Shown: positions 45,257 to 52,614 of the stretch, piece by piece
How positions within the stretch are numbered: position 1 is the stretch's first letter
Layout: each line of letters opens with the position of its first letter
Origin: Solwaraspora sp. WMMA2056
GTDB lineage: Bacteria; Actinomycetota; Actinomycetes; Mycobacteriales; Micromonosporaceae
Assembly (NCBI RefSeq): GCF_030345095.1
Contig: NZ_CP128360.1
Location: forward strand, 372,001 to 436,000
DNA: 64,000 nt
Direction: 5' to 3'
Notes under the pieces: model-generated
Told to the model about the DNA's origin: nothing
Database searches by the model: none
What the model saw: the letters and a program-made list of their open reading frames with translations, nothing else
Position numbers and translations under genes: made by a program

Positions 45257-46846
45257 TCAGTCCTCATCCTGAACGATCAGGCTGGATAATGCCGGACGCG
45301 CGAGGGTCTTCGATTCAACTCGGGACGATACATACCGCCCCAGGAGATCTTCGATGTACGCAGTTCGCAGGGCAACGAAATCATCGATCCGGCGAGCCCG
45401 CAGAGCCTCCGCAGCTTCAGCAGTTATGCCGTGACTTTCTAGTATTTTAGACGGCTCGAATCCCGTCGGGTATCCAGCGTTACGCGGCCAAAACCCACGC
45501 GCACCCACGTGTCCGCGCCGTTTAGGCACCAGTTCAGTAACCGCCCCTACACCCTGCTCCTCCAACCGAGCGCCGATGTCGATCGGCCGCCCGTCCAAGT
45601 CCAGTGGGTGCAAGGAAGCCAGTGCCAACATAGCCAGCCTCGCTGGAGACGACTCAGTACGGAATGGATGCAGTCTCAAGTTGTAGGAATCCTCGTCCAC
45701 GACGCTGGAGATCAAGCCGAGGGCAGCGCGGTCTTCGACCGGGGCTAGGTCGGGCTTCCCCTTCTTTGGGTTGACACTGTAGATCGCCTGACGCAACGCC
45801 GGCGTCTGTCCTTGCCGACCAAAACCATGGACCCATCCACGCCACAGCCACCGGCCTAGAAGCCGCTGAGTCCAGGAATCTGGCTCAGGGTGGAGATGAA
45901 AGAATGCGGCTAGCACGGGGAGTGGGAGAGTAGAGGGCATCAGCAATAGGTGAGGGATCCCCTGCTTCCGCAAGAAGGTGATTGCCAGTGTCAGAGCCTG
46001 CTCGGTTTTCTCGTACCATTCTGCGGCATTTTCGCCGCTATCAAATTCGTCGCGTAGATCGCGCTGAATGTTGCCACCCCTCAGCGCAATAAGGCTTTGA
46101 ACAACGCGGTCGGAATCAACGATTCCGAACCCTAGACGACTGAGGGCTTCGGTTACAGTCTGAGGGCTGCCCGGCTCCGCTTCGCTCGCGAACAATGCGT
46201 GGAAGACGTCGGCCCGCCCGATGGGCTTACCGGCCGAGTTGACTCGGTCGAAGATTTTACGGAGAAGATAATCATCATCGCCGGAAACTATGTATGCAGG
46301 TACCTGATAATCGCGCAGAGCGCCCCCTAGAGCATCCGCTGCGTCATAGTCGTCCGGTTCAAGGTCGTCGACATGCTCTCTTAGCCAGGAAAGCAAGGAC
46401 CTGCTGTCGACTGCCCTGTGCACCGGCAGCCAAGTGGGTGGCACAGAACTACCGCCTGTCGCAAATCGCCCTCGCCTTAGATCAAAAAATACCTCAAAGC
46501 GTTTATCGACATTGCGGTGAGTCGGATTCAGGGCACCGACGAGGGATGTAATACGCTGCTGCCCATCAACAACCCACAAAGCGTCAGTCCGCTCGCGGAC
46601 AGCGATAGAAAGCGGGCCAAATTCGACCGCACCGGCCGCCGCGCTCTTTTGCCAAAGAAGTAGCGTGCCTATTGGAAAGCCTCGCCACAGACTATCGAAT
46701 AAATCCAGTACGTCTTTTTCGTCCCATACGAAGCTTCGCTGAAAGCGAGGAATCCGTAATTGACCCTTCAAGCCCTGGTCAACAAGGTCAGGAACGTAAA
46801 AATTGGTCGACCGGGGTCGGTTTAGCTGCTCGGCCGATTGAGTCAT
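45257..46846 (-). CDS. DUF262 (GmrS/SspE-like N-terminal domain) protein
   Basis: 529 residues from ATG 46846, with AGAGGA just upstream; the frame is open to 47047 but that part is outside the family. The DUF262 domain has the substrate-loop RIPRFQRSFVW (31-41), the NTPase motif DGQQR (94-98) followed by ITSL, and KIFDRVNSAGKPI (197-209). The remaining about 300 residues are helical and end SHGITAEAAEALRARRIDDF; I see no DUF1524 HNH motif, so nuclease activity is not supported. DUF262 occurs in type IV restriction (GmrSD) and in SspE. It is coupled to the HipA-like kinase gene. Confidence 0.85.
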   Translation of the reverse strand: MTQSAEQLNRPRSTNFYVPDLVDQGLKGQLRIPRFQRSFVWDEKDVLDLFDSLWRGFPIGTLLLWQKSAAAGAVEFGPLSIAVRERTDALWVVDGQQRITSLVGALNPTHRNVDKRFEVFFDLRRGRFATGGSSVPPTWLPVHRAVDSRSLLSWLREHVDDLEPDDYDAADALGGALRDYQVPAYIVSGDDDYLLRKIFDRVNSAGKPIGRADVFHALFASEAEPGSPQTVTEALSRLGFGIVDSDRVVQSLIALRGGNIQRDLRDEFDSGENAAEWYEKTEQALTLAITFLRKQGIPHLLLMPSTLPLPVLAAFFHLHPEPDSWTQRLLGRWLWRGWVHGFGRQGQTPALRQAIYSVNPKKGKPDLAPVEDRAALGLISSVVDEDSYNLRLHPFRTESSPARLAMLALASLHPLDLDGRPIDIGARLEEQGVGAVTELVPKRRGHVGARGFWPRNAGYPTGFEPSKILESHGITAEAAEALRARRIDDFVALRTAYIEDLLGRYVSSRVESKTLARPALSSLIVQDED

Positions 46847-47196
46847 CCCATTCCTCTCAATTTGCGCTGAAGACCCTCCGTCTTGGCATGAGACGCAACC
46901 AGCATACGCGCGCCTTAGCCAGAAGCTGGCCGACGCCGCTCTCACTGGCCACTCGCGCGGCCCAGGCGGCGCGTCTGAAGCCCTGCCTGCCCGCTCGTTC
47001 GGTCGCCGAGGGTCACTCGGAGTCTTGTAGCCGCTCGAACGGGCCAAGGCGCTGTCTCAGTTCCGTCTCATTCATGTACGAACCCGGCCGGCCCCGTTCA
47101 GTGAGCGCTGCCTCCCTAGGAGCTGCCTCCCTAGGAGAGGACGCGAGTGGCGTTCAGCGTACGCGTGTCAGCAGACCTGGAAAGTGGGTTGGGTTC
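46847..47196 (+). other. Region upstream of the DUF262 gene, no gene seen
   Basis: 350 bases of mixed composition between the DUF262 start and the right attachment repeat. It must hold the promoter of the pair. A 15-bp tandem repeat built on CTGCCTCCCTAGGAG lies at 47108-47137. A long plus-strand frame crossing the tRNA 3' end is an artefact. Confidence 0.5.
47108..47137 (+). repeat. 15-bp tandem repeat inside the right island end
   Basis: Two identical copies of CTGCCTCCCTAGGAG, about 60 bases inside the right attachment repeat. Could be recombinase arm sites or slippage. Confidence 0.85.
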
Positions 47197-47232
47197 ACAC
47201 CCTCACGAGTTCGAATCTCGTATCCTCCGCTC
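47197..47232 (+). repeat. Right attachment-site repeat (attR), tRNA-Ser 3' end
   Basis: Identical over 36 bases to 40583-40618. The upstream part (TGGAAAGTGGGTTGGGTTC) is a mutated copy of the anticodon and variable-arm region. There is no 5' half, so it is not a functional tRNA. Confidence 0.85.
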
Positions 47233-47245
47233 TCTGAGCAGCCGC

Positions 47246-47287
47246 AACGCCGCTGGCCGGTCCATCACGGAACCGGCCAGCGGCGTT
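47246..47287 (+). terminator. Hairpin after attR, probably the former tRNA-Ser terminator
   Basis: A perfect 16-bp stem (47246-47261 with 47272-47287) with a 10-base loop, 14 bases after the attachment repeat, the distance expected from a tRNA 3' end. Confidence 0.7.
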
Positions 47288-47337
47288 CGTAGGACTCTAG
47301 TTCTCAGCTCGGCGTCCGGCTCGGCTGCCGGGTCAGA

Positions 47338-47589
47338 TCACAGTCTCGCCGGTACGCGGTAGCCGAGCCGCTGGCCGTAGGTCATCAGCGGACGCAGGGT
47401 CGGAGTGAGCACCGTCGGCTCCGACGACCAGCGGTGACCCCGGTTGCCCTCCAATCTCCGATGCCGCGCCGCCGACCGCTCCTGGGCCAGCCTCGCCAGC
47501 CGCTTCGACGCCGCCGACCGCCCGTCCCGCCACTCCCGCCACCGCAACACCAGCTCACGAAGCATCTCGACGATCACTGCACTCTCCAC
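47338..47589 (-). CDS. Small basic hypothetical protein
   Basis: 83 residues from GTG 47589, one base after the preceding stop. Helical and Arg-rich in its first half (LVLRWREWRDGRSAASKRLA). Family not recognised. Last of four small genes. Confidence 0.45.
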   Translation of the reverse strand: MESAVIVEMLRELVLRWREWRDGRSAASKRLARLAQERSAARHRRLEGNRGHRWSSEPTVLTPTLRPLMTYGQRLGYRVPARL

Positions 47590-47590
47590 T

Positions 47591-47854
47591 TCACGGTCGT
47601 TGTTCGCGCCGGGGCAGCCGGTAGAGCCCTCGGCGTTGCACGAACATCTCTCGCCGCTCGGCGGCGTCCCCGAACCTGTCGATCACGTACCCGGTCACCC
47701 ACGCCCAGCCTTCGTACGTCGGCTTCCGGTCGACCGAGATGACCCGGAACCTCAGTGCCCGGTCACCGGCGAACTGCACGCTGGCCTCACGGCCGACCAC
47801 CAGGACGTCGCCCGGCTTCGGCTCCGGTGTGCGGAGCAGCCGGCTACCCGCCAC
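47591..47854 (-). CDS. Small hypothetical protein of a Micromonosporaceae family
   Basis: 87 residues from GTG 47854 (overlapping the previous gene by 11 bases); GTG 47881 is an alternative. It has RTPEPKPGDVLVVGREASVQ and EGWAWVTGYVIDRFGDAAER, a beta-rich SH3-like pattern I remember as recurring in Micromonospora genomes. Function unknown. Confidence 0.6.
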   Translation of the reverse strand: MAGSRLLRTPEPKPGDVLVVGREASVQFAGDRALRFRVISVDRKPTYEGWAWVTGYVIDRFGDAAERREMFVQRRGLYRLPRREQRP

Positions 47855-47990
47855 ACCGATCCGCCATCGGGTACGTCGCACACCCGCAGACCGGACACCA
47901 CCGCGACTTCACCTTGAACGACCACAACGACCACATCCCGGCGCAGAAGCCGAGCAACGCCGTCCCGAACAGCGCACCGATACTCCACAT
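47844..47990 (-). CDS. Tiny membrane protein with zinc-ribbon-like end
   Basis: 48 residues from ATG 47990. A transmembrane helix (IGALFGTALLGFCAGMWSLW) is followed by RWCPVCGCATYPMADRC, a four-Cys cluster. Family unknown; coding is supported mainly by the overlap with its neighbour. Confidence 0.45.
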   Translation of the reverse strand: MWSIGALFGTALLGFCAGMWSLWSFKVKSRWCPVCGCATYPMADRCGG

Positions 47991-48035
47991 CGATGGATTC
48001 CTTTCAGATGGACGACTTCGAGCGGTCACGCGTCA

Positions 48036-48266
48036 TCAGTCGTCAAGCGACGCCGGCTCACCACCGTTGGCCTCCCACCGAGCCAGGATCTCGGCGAGAA
48101 TCCGCCGGGCACCGACCTCGCCGTGCTCGGCCTTCAAGTCCTCGTAGCTCCACCGCAGCGTGAGAACCATGTCGGCCGCCTCATCGGTCACGCACTCACG
48201 GGTGACGTCGGCGTCGTCTGTGCTCGGCTCCGATTCAGCCCAGAGATCTTCATCCATCGACGTCAT
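48036..48266 (-). CDS. Small acidic hypothetical protein
   Basis: 76 residues from ATG 48266 (ATG 48257 has better ribosome-site spacing). Acidic N-terminus (DEDLWAESEPSTDDADV), then a helical segment (ILAEILARWEANGGEP). First of four small minus-strand genes, transcribed away from the HTH gene. Confidence 0.5.
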   Translation of the reverse strand: MTSMDEDLWAESEPSTDDADVTRECVTDEAADMVLTLRWSYEDLKAEHGEVGARRILAEILARWEANGGEPASLDD

Positions 48267-48300
48267 GCCTCAAGAGTGACCCACAACCATCAAACATGTC

Positions 48301-48332
48301 AATGGTAGCAACGGGTGCAAGTTGCTGCCATT
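48301..48332. promoter_or_regulatory. Palindromic operator candidate
   Basis: AATGGTAGCAAC (48301-48312) and GTTGCTGCCATT (48321-48332) are inverted repeats matching at 11 of 12 positions around an 8-base spacer. They lie in the divergent gap between the small operon and the HTH gene. A TAGCGT box at 48349-48354, 7 bases before ATG 48362, could give a leaderless mRNA whose -35 area is covered by the palindrome. Confidence 0.6.
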
Positions 48333-48361
48333 GCTAACCTTGACACCGTAGCGTTCTCTGC

Positions 48362-48553
48362 ATGAGACTGGTGGCTTTGAGCGAGATCCAGGCGCTCATG
48401 GGCGGCATCAGCCGTCAGCGCACCCAGACCATCGTCAACCGGCCAGACTTTCCGAAACCACTCGATACGCTCACCGTCGGCCGTATCTGGGCACGCGAAG
48501 AAGTCGTCGCCTGGATCAAACAGAACCGACCGTTCCAAGAAGAAGCGCTGTAG
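48362..48553 (+). CDS. Small HTH DNA-binding protein (AlpA/excisionase-like)
   Basis: 63 residues from ATG 48362. It reads LVALSEIQALMGGISRQRTQ, then PDFPKPLDTLTVGRIWARE and VVAWIKQNR, the winged MerR/AlpA-type fold used by phage excisionases and small regulators. Probably binds the palindrome just upstream of its own start (inference). Could be a leftover of a mobile element. Confidence 0.75.
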   Translation: MRLVALSEIQALMGGISRQRTQTIVNRPDFPKPLDTLTVGRIWAREEVVAWIKQNRPFQEEAL

Positions 48554-48699
48554 CGATTCCTGACGTACCTTGGTCGGCCGTGCGCTGACGTCTGACAGCG
48601 CACCATGATCCACAGCGCTCCAGCTGACCGGGCCCCGGCGTGTCGGGTCGAAGAGACGCTGTGGATCACGGCTCGGAGCCGGCAGAGTTGATCGCAGGG

Positions 48700-49185
48700 T
48701 CAGCGAGGCGACGCGCTGGGCGGGTCAGGTAGGGGCTCCTCCGCTGTGGCCGAGACACCCGCCTCCGGTTCCACCGGCACCGCCGGGTCCGCCGACGGAG
48801 AGATGTCGATCGCCGGCCCACCGGGGACCGAGGACGGCACGCGCGGCGAGACGGGTACGGCCAGGGTCGGCGGGTGGTCCGGTGCCGGGGTGAACGTCGG
48901 GGCCGGCGTGGCAGGTACCGGCGGCTCCGGTACGGCGGTCGGCGACGAGTAGCCCGGCACGATCGGAGGAGCCTCGTGCCGACCGGACGACAACGCGTTC
49001 ACCGTACCGATGCCCAGGGTGACGACCACGAGCACGGCCGGCCCACTGCCGGCCGTCGTGGCGATCCGACGGCGGCGGCGCGCCTGCTGCCCGGCGGCGA
49101 TCAGAGCTTGCGGTGTCAGCCGGTGCGGCGGCGCTGCGGCCGCCCAGACCTCGATGAACGCCGAGGTCAAGTCGGACTCGTTCAC
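48700..49185 (-). CDS. Single-pass membrane protein next to a sigma-factor remnant
   Basis: 161 residues from GTG 49185. A short cytoplasmic N-terminus (SDLTSAFIEVWAAAAPPHRL, then Arg-rich) precedes one transmembrane helix (about 44-64) and a Pro/Ala/Ser-rich outer part. Genes of this shape follow SigE-type ECF sigma genes in actinobacteria and may be anti-sigma-like. Here the sigma gene is broken, so it may be an orphan. Confidence 0.6.
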   Translation of the reverse strand: MNESDLTSAFIEVWAAAAPPHRLTPQALIAAGQQARRRRRIATTAGSGPAVLVVVTLGIGTVNALSSGRHEAPPIVPGYSSPTAVPEPPVPATPAPTFTPAPDHPPTLAVPVSPRVPSSVPGGPAIDISPSADPAVPVEPEAGVSATAEEPLPDPPSASPR

Positions 49186-49345
49186 AGGCTTCGCCCCCTA
49201 TGGCCACGTCGTCGGGCAGAAGTTCACGCATCCGCTACAGCCCGCGGGCGCACTGGCTCTTCACCGTGCCGACCGAGCAGCCCAGTGCTTCGGCGGTCTC
49301 GACCAGGCTCAGGTCCTCCCAGTAACACGACGGGCTTCTTCGACA
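49186..49345 (-). pseudogene. C-terminal remnant of a SigE-type ECF sigma factor
   Basis: The minus strand reads YWEDLSLVETAEALGCSVGT then VKSQCARGL, the sigma region 4 helix-turn-helix, interrupted by TAG at 49235-49237, and resumes RMRELLPDD. Upstream of the Tyr-Trp the similarity ends, so regions 2 and 3 are missing. The rest of the 321-base gap up to 49506 shows no gene. Confidence 0.65.
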
Positions 49346-49506
49346 AAGTGGCCTCCTCGACGGTCGGACCGCCGGCTGCCGGCCCCTTCCACCCTTTCCC
49401 CACACGGTTGCGGCCCCGGGGTTGCACGTCGTGCCGGAATCGTCATCGCGCAGGAACCGCAACCTCGAAGACGTCGACGGCGGCGCGACGGCCGTAGCGT
49501 GACGGC

Positions 49507-50253
49507 GTGCGCGTGTACGACATGGTGGTGCGCGAACGGCAGGCGCTCGCCGGGACCCTCGGCCGGCTCACCCCCGACCAACTCCGTACGCCGAGTCTGT
49601 GCGCCGGGTGGACCATGCACGACGTCGCCGCGCACCTGACCACCTACCTGAGGTTCGGGCAGGTCAAGCTCTATCTGGGGATCGTAGCCACGGCCGCCGA
49701 CATCGATCGGATCAACGTGACGCTCACCCGCTGGGCCGCCCGACGGCCGATCGCCGAGCTCGTCGATACGCTGCACCGGCGGGCCGGGGCACGCACAACG
49801 ATTCCCCGTTCCGGCTTCGATCCGGTGCTCACCGACGCCGTACTGCACGACCTGGACATCCGCCGGCCGTTGGGGATCCCCCGGGACGCGCCCGAGGAGT
49901 CCCGCTGGGTGGCCTTCCACCATCTGGCGCACCATCCGGCCCTGGGTTACTCGCGTGGGCCGCAGCTTCGCGGGCTGGAGCTGACCGCCACCGACACCGG
50001 GTGGCGAATCGGGCGGGGTGCCCCGGTACGCGGCCCGGCGGAGGCGCTGCTGCTGACCATGAGTGGCCGCGACGCCGGCTGGGACGAGCTCGACGGCGAC
50101 GGCGTACCGGTCCTGCGTGCCCGGGTCCTCGGTGACCGGCCCAAGTTCCATCCGGTCCGTCGGCTGGCGATGGCCGGCCAGGTCCTGATCGACCCACCGC
50201 CGGCGGACCGGCGGGCCCGGGCGGCGGTCGCGCCGCCGCTCACCCCTGGCTGA
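49507..50253 (+). CDS. Maleylpyruvate isomerase/DinB-like mycothiol-dependent enzyme
   Basis: 248 residues from GTG 49507. The N-terminal DinB-like four-helix domain shows LCAGWTMHDVAAHLTTYLR, containing the first metal His; HDLDIRRPLGIP and further on are typical of the actinobacterial mycothiol-dependent maleylpyruvate isomerase family. Exact reaction unknown. Its end overlaps the convergent LLM gene by 14 bases. Confidence 0.8.
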   Translation: MRVYDMVVRERQALAGTLGRLTPDQLRTPSLCAGWTMHDVAAHLTTYLRFGQVKLYLGIVATAADIDRINVTLTRWAARRPIAELVDTLHRRAGARTTIPRSGFDPVLTDAVLHDLDIRRPLGIPRDAPEESRWVAFHHLAHHPALGYSRGPQLRGLELTATDTGWRIGRGAPVRGPAEALLLTMSGRDAGWDELDGDGVPVLRARVLGDRPKFHPVRRLAMAGQVLIDPPPADRRARAAVAPPLTPG

Positions 50254-51826
50254 ACCGGGCCAACGGCTCGACCAGTTCACGCTCCTCGTACGACAGGTGC
50301 GACAGCAGGGTGTCGGTCAGCAGGTCGACGGCGGCCTGCACCTCGCCGATCCGGTCCGGTTCGCTGACCAGGGCGACCAACGCCCGGTCGACCCGCTCCA
50401 GCACGTCGTGGATCACGTGGTGCTCCTCGGCGAGCCGGTCGACCACCGGCGCCAGGCCGGGGTCGGCGCGGCGCAGCTGCGGCAGCATGCTGATGTCCTC
50501 GATGGTGTGGTGGGTGGTGACCACCCGGCAGTACGACTCGCAGTAGGCGCCGAGCGTCCAGTTGTTCTGCCGCATCGTCATCGTGTTGATGTGGGCGCGG
50601 GCGCCGCCGGCGCTGATGCTGCCAGCGGCGACCTGGCCGATCAGGTCCCGCACCGTCCGCAACTCGCTGCGCAGATGATCGTGTACGTCGATCAGGTGCT
50701 GGCCGGCCGCCCGCTGGGCGGGGCTGTACCGCAGGGTCGGGTCGGGCGCGGGTGCGGTCGGCCGGGTCGACTCGTCCCAGAGGCGCTCGCCGCTGAGCCG
50801 TACCCCGTCGTCCGGGGTCGGGGTGATCCCGGCGGCGGCCGCAGCCGCCGACGCGGCCGGGCTGCTCACGGCCGGGGCCGGCGCTTCCGCCGGAGCCATC
50901 GTGGCGGCCGGGGCCGGACTGCTCGCCGCCGGGGCTGCGGCGGCGGACCGGCCGGCGGCGACCAGGTCGCGCACCGCCGGGGCCACCTCGGCGGCGAACC
51001 GCCGGATCATGTCCGGGTCGTCGCTGGTCAGGATGTATCCGCTGACGCCGTCCCGCAGGGTCAGCTCGGCCAACTGCTCGGCCCAGTCCGCCGGCGACCC
51101 GGTGAGGAAGTCGCTGCCCCGGCCGAAGGATCCGGCGATGTTGTAGAGCCGGCGGACGGCGGCCGGGTCGCGGCCGGCGTCGTGGGCCGCGTCGTCGATC
51201 ACCGCGTTCATCGCCGGCAGTTGCTCCAGCGGCGCGTACGGGCTGCTCGGCAGCCAGCCGTCGGCGAGCCGGCCGGTGACGGTCAGCATCCGCTTTTTGT
51301 ACGCGCCCAGCCAGATGCCGATGTCGTGGGCGGGTGCCGGCCCGGGATGGACACCCCGGACCTGGTGGTGGGTGCCGTCGACCTTCACCGATCCGCCGTC
51401 GACCGCCCAGATCCCCCGGATGATCGCGATGGCCTCCTCCAGCGCCTGGACGCTCTGCCCGGGGGTGAGTCGGCCGCCGCCCATCGCGGCGATGGCGTCC
51501 CAGAACGCGCCCGCGCCCAAGCCCAGCTCGACCCGGCCGCCGGTCAGCAGGTCCAGGGTGGCCGCGCTGCGGGCCAGTACGGCGGGTTGGCGCAACGGCA
51601 GGTTGGCCACGTTCGGCGCGACCCGTACCCGGTTGGTGCGGGCGGCGATCACCGACAGCAGCGTCCAGGTGTCCAGGAACCGGGCCTGGTACGGGTGGTC
51701 CTGCACGGTCACCAGGTCGAGGCCGACCTCTTCGGTGAGTTGGGCCAGCGCCACCACCTGGTCGGCCTGTGCGGCGACCGGTGTGACGAACGTACCGAAC
51801 AGCAGATCGTGCCCGTAGTCGGTCAT
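50240..51826 (-). CDS. Luciferase-like (LLM) oxidoreductase fused to a hemerythrin domain
   Basis: 528 residues from ATG 51826. Residues 1-290 are a bacterial-luciferase-like flavin (probably F420) oxidoreductase: TVQDHPYQARFLDTWTLL, LGLGAGAFWDAI and WLGAYKKRMLTVTGRLADGW. An Ala/Pro linker follows (about 295-340). Residues about 370-528 form a hemerythrin-type four-helix bundle with DVHDHLRSEL, HHTIEDISMLPQL, EEHHVIHDVLERV and HLSYEERELVEPL, giving the expected His/Glu iron ligands. The fusion suggests a redox enzyme with a built-in oxygen or iron sensor (inference). Confidence 0.85.
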   Translation of the reverse strand: MTDYGHDLLFGTFVTPVAAQADQVVALAQLTEEVGLDLVTVQDHPYQARFLDTWTLLSVIAARTNRVRVAPNVANLPLRQPAVLARSAATLDLLTGGRVELGLGAGAFWDAIAAMGGGRLTPGQSVQALEEAIAIIRGIWAVDGGSVKVDGTHHQVRGVHPGPAPAHDIGIWLGAYKKRMLTVTGRLADGWLPSSPYAPLEQLPAMNAVIDDAAHDAGRDPAAVRRLYNIAGSFGRGSDFLTGSPADWAEQLAELTLRDGVSGYILTSDDPDMIRRFAAEVAPAVRDLVAAGRSAAAAPAASSPAPAATMAPAEAPAPAVSSPAASAAAAAAGITPTPDDGVRLSGERLWDESTRPTAPAPDPTLRYSPAQRAAGQHLIDVHDHLRSELRTVRDLIGQVAAGSISAGGARAHINTMTMRQNNWTLGAYCESYCRVVTTHHTIEDISMLPQLRRADPGLAPVVDRLAEEHHVIHDVLERVDRALVALVSEPDRIGEVQAAVDLLTDTLLSHLSYEERELVEPLARFSQG

Positions 51827-51936
51827 TTTCTCGCCCCCCTCGATCCGCGACAGGATCGTCCTGCGGAACGGTCGACGCGGCCGGGACCTGCCCGACAGTG
51901 GCCAGGATCACCAGTCCGGCTGACCGCCAGTGGGCG

Positions 51937-52530
51937 TCAGCCGAGGAGCAGCGACACCGCGAGGACCACCATCACCACGGCGATCGACGCGTCCAGCACC
52001 CGCCACGCGACCGGGCGGGCGAGCAACGGCGCCAACCAGCGGGCACCGAGACCCAGCCCGGCGAACCACAGCAGGCTCGCCGCCGCCGCCCCTGTGCCGA
52101 ACGCCCACCGGCTCGGGTACTGCTGGGCGACCGCGCCGACCAGCACCACCGTGTCCAGGTAGACGTGCGGGTTGAGCAGGGTGAACGCCAGGCAGGTCAG
52201 CAGTGTGGCGCGCAGCGTCGCCGGCGGCCGGTCCAGTGGGGTGAGGTCGCCGGGCCGCAGGGCGCGCCGGGCGGCGAGCGCCGCGTAGCCGAGCAGGAAC
52301 GCCGCGCCGCCCCAGCGGACGGCCGTCAGGATCGCGGGGGCCGCGGTCAGCACCGCGCCGAGGCCGGCGATGCCGGCGGCCATCAGGACCGCGTCGGTTG
52401 TCGCGCAGGTAAGCACGACCGGCAGTACGTGTTCCCGGCGCAGCCCTTGGCGCAGCACGAACGCGTTCTGCGCCCCGATGGCGACGATCAGCGCGAGGGA
52501 GAGGCCGAACCCGGCGAACACGGAACCCAT
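51937..52530 (-). CDS. LysE/ArgO-type amino-acid exporter
   Basis: 197 residues with about six hydrophobic segments; begins with FAGFGLSLALIVAIGAQNAF and has NPHVYLDTVVLVG, both hallmarks of LysE. Exports basic amino acids. It is divergent from a LysR-type regulator of the LysG/ArgP type, the classical arrangement. Confidence 0.92.
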   Translation of the reverse strand: MGSVFAGFGLSLALIVAIGAQNAFVLRQGLRREHVLPVVLTCATTDAVLMAAGIAGLGAVLTAAPAILTAVRWGGAAFLLGYAALAARRALRPGDLTPLDRPPATLRATLLTCLAFTLLNPHVYLDTVVLVGAVAQQYPSRWAFGTGAAAASLLWFAGLGLGARWLAPLLARPVAWRVLDASIAVVMVVLAVSLLLG

Positions 52531-52614
52531 GTGGCGAACGCTAGGGCGGCGACGTCCTGCACTCCAGCTAAAGTTTCTTCCGTACGGTGAATCTCGCTTA
52601 TGTTAGGTCTGCTC

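Larger units (their letters stand above)
40619..47232. mobile_element. Genomic island in the 3' end of tRNA-Ser(GGA)
   Basis: About 6.6 kb between the two tRNA-3'-end repeats. The left junction keeps a complete tRNA gene, as with tyrosine-integrase elements that restore the tRNA 3' end. Content: two degraded insertion sequences, a broken HAD hydrolase gene and the DUF262-HipA pair, the pair being visibly less GC-rich than the chromosome. No integrase or excisionase is left. The hairpin at 47246-47287 beyond the right repeat probably was the original tRNA terminator. Confidence 0.8.

Noticed and set aside
46672-47292. Plus-strand 206-residue frame across the tRNA 3' end
   Set aside because: Antisense to the DUF262 gene and running through the tRNA-Ser remnant; reading tRNA ends as protein is a common artefact.
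48299-48613. Minus-strand 104-residue frame over the HTH gene
   Set aside because: Shadow of the HTH gene, whose product is a recognisable family and whose start has a promoter.
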